This document shows, piece by piece, positions 1-12,566 of a DNA stretch of 64,000 bases. The DNA comes from Ampullaceana balthica. Lineage: Eukaryota; Mollusca; Gastropoda; Lymnaeidae. The stretch covers positions 434,001 through 498,000 of the forward strand of contig CALYLW010000282.1 in NCBI GenBank assembly GCA_944989445.1. The letters run 5' to 3'. Within the stretch, counting starts at the first letter, position 1; each line of letters opens with the position of its first letter. The position numbers and the translations under genes are program-made. The notes under the pieces are model-generated. The model saw nothing but the letters and a program-made list of their open reading frames with translations. It did not search any database and was not told the origin of the DNA.

Positions 1-3000
1 CAGGCAATAAGTTCCCTGACTACTCACTTCACTAGAGATAAGAGGCAATAAGTTCCCAGAACACTCACTTCACTATAGATAAGAGGCAATAAGTTCCCTG
101 ACTACTCACTTCACAATAGATAACAGGCAATAAGTTCCCAGACCAGTCACTTCACTATAGATAACAGGCAATAAGTTCCCAGACCACTCACTTCACTATA
201 GATAAGAGGCAATAAGTTCCCTGACTACTCACTTCACAATAGATAACAGGCAATAAGTTCCCAGACCACTCACTTCACTATAGATAAGAGGCAATAAGTT
301 CCCTGACTACTACCTTCACTAGAGATAAGAGGCAATAAGTTCCCAGACCACTCACTTCACTATAGATAAGAGGCAATAAGTTCCCTGACTACTACCTTCA
401 CTAGAGATAAGAGGCAATAAGTTCCCAGACGACTCACTTCACTGTAGATAAGAGTCAATAAGTTCCCTGACTACTCACTTCACAATAGATAACAGGCAAT
501 AAGTTCCCAGAACACTCACTTCACTATAGATAAGAGTCAATAAGTTCCCAAACCACTCACTTCACTATAGATAACAGGCAATAAGTTCCCAGACCACTCA
601 CTTCACTATAGATAAGAGGCAATAAGTTCCCAGAACACTCACTTCACTAGAGATAAGAGGCAATAAGTTCCCTGACTACTCACTTCACAATAGATAACAG
701 GCAATAAGTTCCCAGAACACTCACTTCACAATAGATAACAGGCAATAAGTTCCCAGAACACTCACTTCACTATAGATAAGAGGCAATAAGTTCCCTGACT
801 ACTCACTTCACAATAGATAACAGGCAATAAGTTCCCAGACCACTCACTTCACTATAGATAACAGGCAATAAGTTCCCAGACCACTCACTTCACTATAGAT
901 AAGAGGCAATAAGTTCCCAGAACACTCACTTCACTAGAGATAAGAGGCAATAAGTTCCCTGACTACTCACTTCACAATAGATAACAGGCAATAAGTTCCC
1001 AGAACACTCACTTCACTATAGATAAGAGGCAATAAGTTCCCTGACTACTCACTTCACAATAGATAACAGGTTATAAGTTCCCTGACTACTCACTTCACTA
1101 TAGATAACAGGCAATAAGTTCCCTGACTACTCACGTCACTAGAGATAAGAGGCAATAAGTTCCCAGACCACTCACTTCACTATAGATAAGAGGCAATAAG
1201 TTCCCTGACTACTCACTTCACTAGAGATAAGAGGCAATAAGTTCCCTGACCACTCACTTCACTATAGATAAGAGGCAATAAGTTCCCAGACCACTCACTT
1301 CACTATAGATAAGAGGCAATAAGTTCTCAGACCACTCACTTCACTATAGATAACAGGCAATAAGTTCCCTGACTACTCACTTCACTAGAGATAAGAGGCA
1401 ATAAGTTCCCAGAACACTCACTTCACTATAGATAAGAGGCAATAAGTTCCCTGACTACTCACTTCACTAGAGATAAGAGGCAATAAGTTCTCAGACCACT
1501 CACTTCACTATAGATAACAGGCAATAAGTTCCCTGACTACTCACTTCACTAGAGATAAGAGGCAATAAGTTCCCAGAACACTCACTTCACTATAGATAAG
1601 AGGCAATAAGTTCCCTGACTACTCACTTCACTAGAGATAAGAGGCAATAAGTTCCCTGACCACTCACTTCACTATAGATAAGAGGCAATAAGTTCCCAGA
1701 CCACTCACTTCACTATAGATAAGAGGCAATAAGTTCTCAGACCACTCACTTCACTAGAGATAAGAGGCAATAAGTTCCCTGACTACTCACTTCACTAGAG
1801 ATAAGAGGCAATAAGTTCCCTGACTACTCACTTCACTATAGATAACAGGCAATAAGTTCCCTGACTACTCACTTCACTAGAGATAAGAGGCAATAAGTTC
1901 CCTGACTACTCACTTCACTATAGATAACAGGCAATAAGTTCCCTGACTACTCACTTCACTAGAGATAAGAGGCAATAAGTTCCCTGACTACTCACTTCAC
2001 TATAGATAACAGGCAATAAGTTCCCTGACTACTCACTTCACTAGAGATAAGAGGCAATAAGTTCCCAGAACACTCACTTCACTATAGATAAGAGGCAATA
2101 AGTTCCCAGACCACTCACTTCACTATAGATAACAGGCAATAAGTTCCCTGACTACTCACTTCACTAGAGATAAGAGGCAATAAGTTCCCAGACCACTCAC
2201 TTCACTATAGATAAGAGGCAATAAGTTCCCTGACTACTCACTTCACTAGATATAAGAGGCAATAAGTTCCCAGACCACTCACTTCACTATAGATAACAGG
2301 CAATAAGTTCCCTGACTACTACCTTCACTAGAGATAAGAGGCAATAAGTTCCCAGACGACTCACTTCACTATAGATAAGAGTCAATAAGTTCCCTGACTA
2401 CTCACTTCACTATAGATAACAGGCAATAAGTTCCCTGACTACTCACTTCACTATAGATAAGAGGCAATAAGTTCCCTGACTACTACCTTCACTAGAGATA
2501 AGAGGCAATAAGTTCCCAGACGACTCACTTCACTATAGATAAGAGTCAATAAGTTCCCTGACTACTCACTTCACAATAGATAACAGGCAATAAGTTCCCA
2601 GACCACTCACTTCACTATAGATAACAGGCAATAAGTTCCCTGACTACTCACTTCACTAGAGATAAGAGGCAATAAGTTCCCAGACCACTCACTTCACTAT
2701 AGATAAGAGGCAATAAGTTCCCTGACTACTCACTTCACAATAGATAACAGGCAATAAGTTCCCAGAACACTCACTTCACTATAGATAAGAGGCAATAAGT
2801 TCCCTGACTACTCACTTCACAATAGATAACAGGCAATAAGTTCCCAGAACACTCACTTCACTATAGATAAGAGGCAATAAGTTCCCTGACTACTCACTTC
2901 ACAATAGATAACAGGCAATAAGTTCCCAGAACACTCACTTCACTATAGATAAGAGGCAATAAGTTCCCTGACTACTCACTTCACTATAGATAACAGGCAA

Positions 3001-6000
3001 TAAGTTCCCTGACTACTCACGTCACTAGAGATAAGAGGCAATAAGTTCCCAGACCACTCACTTCACTATAGATAAGAGGCAATAAGTTCCCTGACTACTC
3101 ACTTCACTAGAGATAAGAGGCAATAAGTTCCCTGACCACTCACTTCACTATAGATAAGAGACAATAAGTTGCCAGACCACTCACTTCACTACAGATAAGA
3201 GGCAATAAGTTCCCAGACCACTCACTTCACTATAGATAAGAGGCAATAAGTTCCCTGACTACTCACTTCACTAGAGATAAGAGGCAATAAGTTCCCTGAC
3301 CACTCACTTCACTATAGATAAGAGACAATAAGTTGCCAGACCACTCACTTCACTAGAGATAAGATGCAATAAGTTCCCAGACCACTCACTTCACTATAGA
3401 TAACAGGCAATAAGTTCCCTGACTACTCACTTCACTAGAGATAAGAGGCAATAAGTTCCCAGAACACTCACTTCACTATAGATAAGAGGCAATAAGTTCC
3501 CTGACTACTCACTTCACAATAGATAACAGGCAATAAGTTCCCAGACCACTCACTTCACTAGAGATAAGAGGCAATAAGTTCCCAGACCACTCACTTCACT
3601 ATAGATAAGAGGCAATAAGTTCCCTGACTACTCACTTCACTAGAGATAAGAGGCAATAAGTTCCCTGACCACTCACTTCACTATAGATAAGAGACAATAA
3701 GTTGCCAGACCACTCACTTCACTACAGATAAGAGGCAATAAGTTCCCAGACCACTCACTTCACTATAGATAAGAGGCAATAAGTTCCCTGACTACTCACT
3801 TCACTAGAGATAAGAGGCAATAAGTTCCCAGACCACTCACTTCACTATAGATAAGAGGCAATAAGTTCCCAGACCACTCACTTCACTAGAGATAAGAGGC
3901 AATAAGTTCCCTGACTACTCACTTCACTAGAGATAAGAGGCAATAAGTTCCCAGACCACTCACTTCACTAGAGATAAGAGGCAATAAGTTCCCTGACTAC
4001 TCACTTCACTATAGATAAGAGGCAATAAGTTCCCTGACTACTCACTTCACTAGAGATAAGAGGCAATAAGTTCCCAGACCACTCACTTCACTATAGATAA
4101 GAGGCAATAAGTTCCCAGACCACTCACTTCACTAGAGATAAGAGGCAATAAGTTCCCTGACTACTCACTTCACTAGAGATAAGAGGCAATAAGTTCCCAG
4201 ACCACTCACTTCACTATAGATAAGAGGCAATAAGTTCCCAGACCACTCACTTCACTATAGATAAGAGGCAATAAGTTCCCAGACCACTCACTTCACTATA
4301 GATAAGAGGCAATAAGTTCCCTGACCACTCACTTCACTAGAGATAAGAGGCAATAAGTTCCCAGACCACTCACTTCACTATAGATAAGAGGCAATAAGTT
4401 CCCTGACTACTCACTTCACTAGAGATAAGAGGCAATAAGTTCCCAGACCACTCACTTCACTATAGATAAGAGGCAATAAGTTCCCTGACTACTCACTTCA
4501 CTAGAGATAAGAGGCAATAAGTTCCCTGACCACTCACTTCACTATAGATAAGAGACAATAAGTTGCCAGACCACTCACTTCACTACAGATAAGAGGCAAT
4601 AAGTTCCCAGACCACTCACTTCACTATAGATAAGAGGCAATAAGTTCCCTGACTACTCACTTCACTAGAGATAAGAGGCAATAAGTTCCCTGACCACTCA
4701 CTTCACTATAGATAAGAGACAATAAGTTGCCAGACCACTCACTTCACTACAGATAAGAGGCAATAAGTTCCCAGACCACTCACTTCACTATAGATAACAG
4801 GCAATAAGTTCCCTGACTACTCACTTCACTAGAGATAAGAGGCAATAAGTTCCCAGAACACTCACTTCACTATAGATAAGAGGCAATAAGTTCCCTGACT
4901 ACTCACTTCACTATAGATAACAGGCAATAAGTTCCCTGACTACTCACTTCACTAGAGATAAGAGGCAATAAGTTCCCAGACCACTCACTTCACTATAGAT
5001 AACAGGCAATAAGTTCCCTGACCACTCACTTCACTATAGATAACAGGCAATAAGTTCCCTGACCACTCACTTCACTATAGATAACAGGCAATAAGTTCCC
5101 TGACCACTCACTTCACTATAGATAACAGGCAATAAGTTCCCAGAACACTCACTTCACTATAGATAAGAGGCAATAAGTTCCCTGACTACTACCTTCACTA
5201 GAGATAAGAGGCAATAAGTTCCCTGACTACTACCTTCACTAGAGATAAGAGGCAATAAGTTCCCAGACGACTCACTTCACTATAGATAAGAGTCAATAAG
5301 TTCCCTGACTACTCACTTCACAATAGATAAGAGGCAATAAGTTCCCTGACTACTACCTTCACTAGAGATAAGAGGCAATAAGTTCCCTGACTACTACCTT
5401 CACTAGAGATAAGAGGCAATAAGTTCCCAGACCACTCACTTCACTATAGATAACAGGCAATAAGTTCCCTGACTACTCACGTCACTAGAGATAAGAGGCA
5501 ATAAGTTCCCAGACCACTCACTTCACTATAGATAAGAGGCAATAAGTTCCCTGACTACTCACTTCACTAGAGATAAGAGGCAATAAGTTCCCTGACCACT
5601 CACTTCACTATAGATAACAGGCAATAAGTTCCCAGACCACTCACTTCACTACAGATAAGAGGCAATAAGTTCCCTGACTACTCACTTCACTATAGATAAC
5701 AGGCAATAAGTTCCCTGACTACTCACTTCACTAGAGATAAGAGGCAATAAGTTCCCAGACCACTCACTTCACTATAGATAAGAGGCAATAAGTTCCCTGA
5801 CTACTCACTTCACTATAGATAAGAGGCAATAAGTTCCCTGACTACTCACTTCACTATAGATAACAGGCAATAAGTTCCCTGACTACTCACTTCACTAGAG
5901 ATAAGAGGCAATAAGTTCCCAGACCACTCACTTCACTAGAGATAAGAGGCAATAAGTTCCCTGACTACTCACTTCACTATAGATAACAGGCAATAAGTTC

Positions 6001-7026
6001 CCTGACTACTCACTTCACTAGAGATAAGAGGCAATAAGTTCCCAGACCACTCACTTCACTATAGATAAGAGGCAATAAGTTCCCTGACTACTCACTTCAC
6101 AATAGATAACAGGCAATAAGTTCCCTGACTACTCACTTCACTATAGATAAGAGGCAATAAGTTCCCTGACTACTCACTTCACAATAGATAACAGGCAATA
6201 AGTTCCCTGACTACTCACTTCACTAGAGATAAGAGGCAATAAGTTCCCAGACCACTCACTTCACTATAGATAAGAGGCAATAAGTTCCCTGACTACTCAC
6301 TTCACAATAGATAACAGGCAATAAGTTCCCTGACTACTCACTTCACTAGAGATAAGAGGCAATAAGTTCCCAGACCACTCACTTCACTATAGATAAGAGG
6401 CAATAAGTTCCCTGACTACTCACTTCACTAGATATAAGAGGCAATAAGTTCCCAGACCACTCACTTCACTATAGATAACAGGCAATAAGTTCCCTGACTA
6501 CTCACTTCACTATAGATAACAGGCAATAAGTTCCCAGACCACTCACTTCACTAGAGATAAGAGGCAATAAGTTCCCTGACTACTCACTTCACTATAGATA
6601 ACAGGCAATAAGTTCCCTGACTACTCACTTCACTAGAGATAAGAGGCAATAAGTTCCCTGACTACTACCTTCACTAGAGATAAGAGGCAATAAGTTCCCT
6701 GACTACTCACTTCACAATAGATAACAGGCAATAAGTTCCCTGACTACTCACTTCACTATAGATAACAGGCAATAAGTTCCCTGACCACTCACTTCACTAG
6801 AGATAAGAGGCAATAAGTTCCCAGACCACCCACTTCACAATAGATAACAGGCAATAAGTTCCCTGACTACTCACTTCACTAGAGATAAGAGGCAATAAGT
6901 TCCCAGACCACCCACTTCACAATAGATAACAGGCAATAAGTTCCCTGACTACTCACTTCACTAGAGATAAGAGGCAATAAGTTCCCAGACCACCCACTTC
7001 ACAATAGATAACAGGCAATAAGTTCC
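1..7026. repeat. 41-bp satellite array, about 171 copies, continues left of window
   Basis: Tandem copies of a 41-bp unit starting GGCAATAAGTTCCC. Units differ at a few fixed positions: CTGACTACT, CAGACCACT or CAGAACACT; CTAGAG, CTATAG or CAATAG; ATAAGA or ATAACA. A rare variant, ACAATAAGTTGCCAG, sits at 3161, 3325, 3694, 4555 and 4719. Its spacings are 164, 369, 861 and 164, all exact multiples of 41. No coding potential was seen. The array ends abruptly at about 7026 in AT-rich unique DNA. Confidence 0.98.
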
Positions 7027-7063
7027 CACCTAACTGAACTTTTAGACTTAAAATAAAATTTTA

Positions 7064-7696
7064 CTTATCTCTAGGGGTTTTATCGATTAATTTAAATTTA
7101 ATCGTTAACTTTTGAAAAAATATCGATTAATTAATCGATAATTTCGATTAAAGCCAAAAATAGAAATGTATGACGTCATTAAACTGAACATTTCTCACGG
7201 ACATTGAAAATTAAGAATATTTTTAACTAAATTTTATGACAATGAGTTTATCGGATGTTTGTGCTGAAGGTGGTACGTCAGCGATGTATTTGATCCTTTA
7301 AAAGAGAATTGTTTATGGCAGTGAACACAGTAAACTTTTTCACCATCTTCGACTTTGCCATCCGCAGTTAGCTTAAAAACTAAATTTTTGCTCAACTTTC
7401 TAGTTATATGTTTAAATTTAACTGCGCTGATGCTGTCAACCATTTTTTAGTTGACGTCAGCCGGTCCACATAAAGTAATAAAATAAATTAGAATATGATG
7501 CGGGAGAAGTTTGTACGTAAAAAATATATAAATTATTATTAATAATTAATTATTTATTAATTTATTTTTTTTTAAATATGAATATTTTTAAAAATTTTAA
7601 TCGAATTTTTATCGATTAAAATAATTTTAATCGATAAAAAAAAATTAACGATTAATCGAGAAATTAATCGTTAATTTCCGCAGCCCTACTTATCTT
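7064..7696 (-). mobile_element. hAT-like element, 617 bp, with BED-finger remnant
   Basis: The element spans 7072-7688, beginning TAGGGG and ending CAGCCCTA. It is flanked by an 8-bp near-perfect target-site duplication, CTTATCTC (7064-7071) and CTTATCTT (7689-7696). Subterminal DNA is rich in ATCGATTAAT / TTAATCGTTAA motifs, shared with the related copy at 14443-15270. 8-bp duplications and TAGGG-type ends are typical of hAT transposons. Most of the transposase is gone, so it is a non-autonomous internal-deletion derivative. Confidence 0.85.
7234..7443 (-). pseudogene. BED-type zinc finger fragment of a hAT transposase
   Basis: A 69-aa open frame inside the hAT-like element at 7072-7688. 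It contains C-x2-C (VYCVHCHKQF) followed by a spaced H-x4-H (YHLQHKHP), the Cys2-His2 layout of BED fingers at the N-terminus of hAT transposases. The frame stops right after the finger and no catalytic domain follows. It is best read as the leftover first part of a transposase. A domesticated peptide is not excluded but nothing supports it. Confidence 0.7.
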
Positions 7697-9375
7697 CCAT
7701 AGGCTTAAACAAATTCACTAGAGTAGTGCTTCTTAAAGAGGTGGTCCGCGGACCGGTGCCGGTCTGTGGGCCATCAGCCGCCGGTCCTCGGAATTTATCA
7801 AGGAATGAAAAAAAAATTTATAATCCTTAAGTTTTTCTTAATTTTGAGAACCAGCAATAGAATGTATCAAATTGTCACCCTGCGTCGTTTGATGGTGACA
7901 TCAGAGGACCGATGGATACAGGGCCGGGCCTGGATGGAGATGTTTGTGAAGAGAAGAAGTTTTGATGCTGAGCATAAAACAAATGTGGACTCTTCTTCAC
8001 AATTTGATAATGGAGACATACATGAAACAGAAGCATAATCAGCAAAACGGATTCGTATTAGCTTCACTCGAAAATATGACCCCTCGTAGATTCGATTCTG
8101 TTTCATATGTTCAGATGATGCTGGTATCTCAACACCTTAATGTGTTATTTGAGGCGAAACTCTATCCAATGATGCAATGAAGCCCTCAAAATTCCAGAGG
8201 CATTTAACTACTAGACATAAAGACATAAGTACAAAAGAAAGCGTGCTGATTTACAAAGCTGTCAGAAAGTAATCTTTGATTCATCACATATAAAAACTCG
8301 TGCTTTTCGAGCTTCATATAACATAAGGAGGCGCTGCGAATTGCCAAGGTTTTAAAAACCATATACAATCTGTCAGACGCTCGTAGTAGGATGCATTTAG
8401 GTTGTTTGGTTGGAAATGTTAGGTGAAACTGTGGCAAAGAAAGTTGCACAGGTTCCACTCTCAAATGACACAATAACTCGACGCATCGACGACATGGCTG
8501 ATGATATTCAGGCGCAGCTAATAGAGCAGTTGAAATTGGCTAAGTCTTTTTCTATGCAGCTCGATGAATCAGCAGACATTGTGAATTTGTTAATTCTGAT
8601 GGTATATGTGCGATATCAATATAGAGATGACTTGAAAGAGTAGTATTTTTTTTCTACTTCATTACCAACTAATACAACAAGTTCTGAAATATTTAAGGCC
8701 ATCACGATTACATTGTTGGCAATAATGTCAGATAGAATTACAATATTGTGTTGGTGTGTGTACGGATGGCACTGCGGTCATGACTGGGCGGCGTTCCGGA
8801 GTTGTCGACAAGATTAAGGATTTAACCCCAGAATGCAAGTTAATCCACTGTTTTATTCACCGTGAAAGTTTAGCCTCCAAGCAAATGTCAACAGAACTAA
8901 ACAACGTGCTCAGCGAAGTTGTTAAAATTGTGAACTCTGTCAAGGCAAATGCTTTAAATTCAAGATTATTTGCTGCATTATATGACGAAAATAATGCAGA
9001 ACACAAACAGCTCTTACTGCATGCTGATGTGCGTTGGTTGTCTCGAGTACTGTCAAGAGTTTTTGAATTGCGAAGAGCGCTCGTTTATTTCTAAAGTAGA
9101 AAAAGCCGGACGGGTCTCGACTATTTCGAAATGTGAATTTGGCTTACTTGGCTGATGTATTCGCCATTTTTAATGAGCTCAATATCTCCATGCAAGGAAG
9201 GAAGGCTTCATTATTTACAATGGTAGACAAGATTGATGGACAGAAAGGCAAGATGGTAGACAAGATTGATGGACAGAAAGGCAACTATCGATAGTGCAGA
9301 TGAAGAGGTCGATGTTCCATCTCTACAAAAAGTCATCATTGAGCACTTGACAAAATTAATTGACCGTTTTAGATT

Positions 9376-9801
9376 ATGAATATGACCCACGTAAAGGTAA
9401 TGGATAGATACGCAATATGACCCATGTAAAGGTAATGGATAGATACGCAATATGACCCACGTAAAGGTAATGGATAGATACGCAATATGACCCACGTAAA
9501 GGTAATGGATAGATACGCAATATGACCCACGTAAAGGTAATGGATAGATACGCAATATGACCCACGTAAAGGTAATGGATAGATACGCAATATGACCCAC
9601 GTAAAGGTAATGGATAGATACGCAATATGACCCATGTAAAGGTAATGGATAGATACGCAATATGACCCACGTAAAGGTAATGGATAGATACGCAATATGA
9701 CCCACGTAAAGGAAATGGATAGATACGCAATATGACCCACGTAAAGGTAATGGATAGATACGCAATATGACCCACGTAACGGTAATGGATAGATACGCAA
9801 T
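9376..9801. repeat. 35-bp minisatellite, about 12 copies
   Basis: Units contain CACGTAAAGGTAATGGATAG then ATACGCAATATGACC. The array lies inside the decayed hAT transposase gene, between two recognisable coding segments. The minus-strand reading frames are open only because the unit lacks stops. Confidence 0.97.
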
Positions 9802-9913
9802 CCATTTATTGCTTCAAATTTTGACTTGTCTGTAACTTTGGAAGATAAATTGCTGGATTTAGCTGCTGATGAAGGTTTAAAAATGAATTTTGGAATTATG
9901 ACCTCTTTTACAT

Positions 9914-10157
9914 CCTTTGGGAGTGCAGAATATCCTGAACTTGACCTTTGGGAGTGCAGAATATCCTGAACTTGACCTTTGGGAGTGCAAAATATCCTGA
10001 ACTTGACCTTTGGGAGTGCAGAATATCATGAACTTGACCTTTGGGAGTGCAAAATATCCTGAACTTGACCTTTGGGAGTGCAGAATATCCTGAACTTGAC
10101 CTCTGGGAGTGCAGAATATCCTGAACTTGACCTTTGGGAGTGCTGATATCCTGAACT
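9914..10157. repeat. 31-bp minisatellite, about 8 copies, seeded in transposase codons
   Basis: The unit reads TTTGGGAGTGCAGAATATCC then TGAACTTGACC. The last copy runs directly into the transposase C-terminal reading frame (..SAEYPELAEIALNALLI). The array therefore grew by tandem duplication of coding DNA of the hAT element. Confidence 0.95.
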
Positions 10158-10892
10158 TGCCGAAATTGCTCTCAATGCTCTTCTTATATTTCCTTCATCT
10201 TACCTATGAGAGACTGGTTTGTCAACAATGAGCCTTATTAACACAAAGTACAGTAACAGTTTGGATGTTTGTTTTCCATTTACTTGTAGCGTTGTCCCCA
10301 ATCGAGCCACGACTTGATAAACTTGCAACACATAAGCAGGCTCACCTGAGCCATTAGTTTAATTTAAACTTTGATTATTATTAACTTACACATATACTTA
10401 CTATATTTACGATATTATTTTAAAAAAAATAAATATGCTAAACTTTTTATATCAAATTTTATGTTCTCTTTAATTAAACTTAGACATAAGTCGGGATATA
10501 AATTTATTAAAGCATCAACTTAAAAACAAGTGGGAAAAAAAGATGGCTGCCATTATCAACACATTTTTATTCCAAATGAAGACTATCGTAAATGAGCATT
10601 AAGCAATCAAGGCTTAAGTTTATTCTTTTTCAAAGTTGTTCGATGGCAAGTAGCATAAAACAAGCCAATTTCATGCTTAATCTTGCAGGACTTTGGCCCA
10701 TGTAGGGGCTCGGTTTACTATAACGTCAGTACAGGGGAAATCACGTCAGTACGGAAAAATAGTGCACGGGTCCGTGGTGCAATGGGGAAAATTCCTGCCG
10801 GTCAGTCATACGAAAAGGTTTGAGAAGCACTGCACTAGAGCTCATTATTTAAATATTAAATAACATTGGAAGCCTGGATACTCGTGACCGTT

Positions 10893-10985
10893 ATCCCAGT
10901 GGTGACCGGCCCAGTGGTGACCGGTGACCGGCCCAGTGGTGACGGGCCCAGTGGTGACCAGCCCAGTGGTGACCAGCCCAGTGTT
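10893..10985. repeat. Short GC-rich tandem repeat (CCAGTGGTGACC family)
   Basis: About 7 copies of an 11-14 bp motif CCAGTGGTGACC/GGGCCC-type, irregular in length. It lies just right of the hAT element at 7724-10832. Open frames on both strands are by-products. Confidence 0.9.
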
Positions 10986-11029
10986 TCTAGCATGCTGACA
11001 ACACTTGACGTGTTTTTGTTTATAGGCTT

Positions 11030-11352
11030 AAGACGATACGACACGCTATAAGACTGCCTCAATCTGTTGATACGACACGCTAGACTGCCTCAATCTGTTG
11101 ATACGACACGCTAGACTGCCTCAATCTGTTGATACGACACGCTAGACTGCCTCAATCTGTTGATACGACACGCTAGACTGCCTCAATCTGTTGATACGAC
11201 ACGCTAGACTTCCTCAATCTGTTGATACGACACGCTAGACTGCCTCAATCTGTTGATACGACACGCTAGACTGCCTCAATCTGTTGATACGACACGCTAG
11301 ACTGCCTCAATCTGTTGATAGGACACGCTAGACTGCCTCAATCTGTTGATGT
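11030..11352. repeat. 31-bp minisatellite, about 10 copies
   Basis: Unit TGATACGACACGCTAGACTG then CCTCAATCTGT. The copies are almost identical. Confidence 0.97.
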
Positions 11353-11381
11353 TCTTGTGAGTATATGAAAATTGGCCTCAG

Positions 11382-11950
11382 GCTAGATGATGGCTTTTAC
11401 AGGCCGATACTGTGATACAGAAACACTGGGATTCAGTTGGCCAGGCTAGATGATGGCTTTTACAGGCCGATACTGTGATACAGAAACACTGGGATCCTGT
11501 TGGCCAGGCTAGATGATGGCTTTTACAGACCGATACTTTGATACAGAAACACTGGGATTCAGTTGGCCAGGCTAGATGATGGCTTTTACAGGCCGATACT
11601 GTGATACAGAAACACTGGGATCCTGTTGGCCAGGCTAGATGATGGCTTTTACAGACCGATACTTTGATACAGAAACACTGGGATCCTGTTGGCCAGGCTA
11701 GATGATGGCTTTTACAGGCCGATACTGTGATACAGAAACACTGGGATCCTGTTGGCCAGGCTAGATGATGGCTTTTACAGACCGATACTTTGATACAGAA
11801 ACACTGGGATCCTGTTGGCCAGGCTAGATGATGGCTTTTACAGACCGATACTTTGATACAGAAACACTGGGATCCTGTTGGCCAGGCTAGATGATGGCTT
11901 TTACAGGCCGATACTGTGATACAGAAACACTGGGATCCTGTTGGCCAGGC
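11382..11950. repeat. 63-bp minisatellite, 9 copies
   Basis: Unit GGCTAGATGATGGCTTTTAC followed by a variable AGGCCGATACTG or AGACCGATACTT and ending TGTTGGCCA. Because 63 is a multiple of 3, the minus strand stays open (a 21-residue peptide period in the 220-aa frame 11378-12040). I do not regard that frame as a gene. Confidence 0.97.
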
Positions 11951-12021
11951 TGTACGTAGTGTCAATATCAATAAGCTCGTGTCAGCAAACATCTCATTAA
12001 ATGATAACACAAGGTGTTTAC

Positions 12022-12178
12022 ATCTCGAGCTATCTATCACAGCTTGAGCTGTCTATCACAGCTTGAGCTGTCTATCACAGCTTGAGCTGTCTATCACAGC
12101 TTGAGCTGTCTATCACATATTGAGCTGCCTATCACAGCTTGAGCTGCCTATCACAGCTTGAGCTGCCTAACACAGCTG
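12022..12178. repeat. 19-bp minisatellite, about 8 copies
   Basis: Unit CACAGCTTGAGCTGTCTAT, with TGTC or TGCC variants. Each unit contains the small palindrome AGCTTGAGCT. Confidence 0.95.
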
Positions 12179-12389
12179 CATTGCAACGCTCCTAATCCTT
12201 GATGAAACTAGAGATATGTGATCGTGTAATGACGTGGTGCTTCCAATAAATCTGAAGTTTGTGTAATTGAGATTATGATTCACATGCTCATATGCTCGTC
12301 AGCTAAGTCAGCCCTTGATGTTCTCAAGCATGGTCGTCTAGTTTTCTATAGACTCTAGGAGCTGGGTCTCACATGATCTTTTGTCCTGA

Positions 12390-12566
12390 AAGGGGCACTG
12401 GGGCTTACCGAGGGTCATGGATTCGAATCTACGTGAAGGCAGGGATTTGTTCCCGGGGCTGTGTCCCTGAGTCCACCCAGCTCCGAATCGGTACCTGACA
12501 CTAGTTAGGGAATAGCGTGGAACAACATAGCCGTGGCCTGTGAACGCTGCGTCACTTGCCAACATA
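12390..12566 (+). mobile_element. tRNA-derived SINE, 5'-incomplete copy
   Basis: It carries a box B-like GGATTCGAATC at 12419-12429, then GTGAAGGCAGGG, TTCCCGGGGC and a tail GTGGCCTGTGAACGCTGCGT ending CACTTGCCAACATA. The copy at 34003-34218 has the same blocks in the opposite orientation and retains a better tRNA-like head. The box A side is degenerate here. Confidence 0.75.

Larger units (their letters stand above)
8030..10300 (+). pseudogene. Degenerate hAT transposase (SCAND3/ZBED5-like)
   Basis: Coding fragments occur in order but in shifting frames. 8410-8643 and 8756-9094 resemble the catalytic RNase-H-like fold of SCAND3/ZBED-type hAT proteins (AKSFSMQLDESADI; CTDGTAVMTG; LIHCFIHRESLASKQM; LLHADVRWLSRVLSRVFEL). 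About 9130-9270 gives YLADVFAIFNELNISMQG. 9805-9890 continues with SNFDLSVTLEDKLLDLA. About 10155-10260 gives the C-terminal dimerisation motif (ALLIFPSSYLCETGLSTMSL-like). A stop at 8641, several frameshifts and two repeat expansions make it non-functional. Confidence 0.85.
7716..10840 (+). mobile_element. hAT (Charlie-like) transposon, 3.1 kb, decayed
   Basis: The element is 7724-10832, with terminal inverted repeats TAGTGCTTCTT (left) and CAGTGCTTCTC (right, reverse complement). It is bracketed by a perfect 8-bp target-site duplication CACTAGAG at 7716-7723 and 10833-10840. CAGTG-type ends plus 8-bp duplications are characteristic of the hAT superfamily. Inside are broken transposase pieces and two minisatellites that grew inside the coding region (9376-9801 and 9914-10157). 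Confidence 0.93.

Noticed and set aside
1..7026. CRISPR-like regular repeats
   Set aside because: Units are contiguous 41-mers with no unique spacers, in a eukaryotic setting.
9211..9805. 184-aa membrane-like protein on the minus strand
   Set aside because: Antisense of the hAT transposase pseudogene and its 35-bp array. The hydrophobicity comes from the repeat.
11378..12040. 220-aa cysteine-rich repeat protein on the minus strand
   Set aside because: It is the 63-bp array read in one frame. No signal peptide, no upstream exon.
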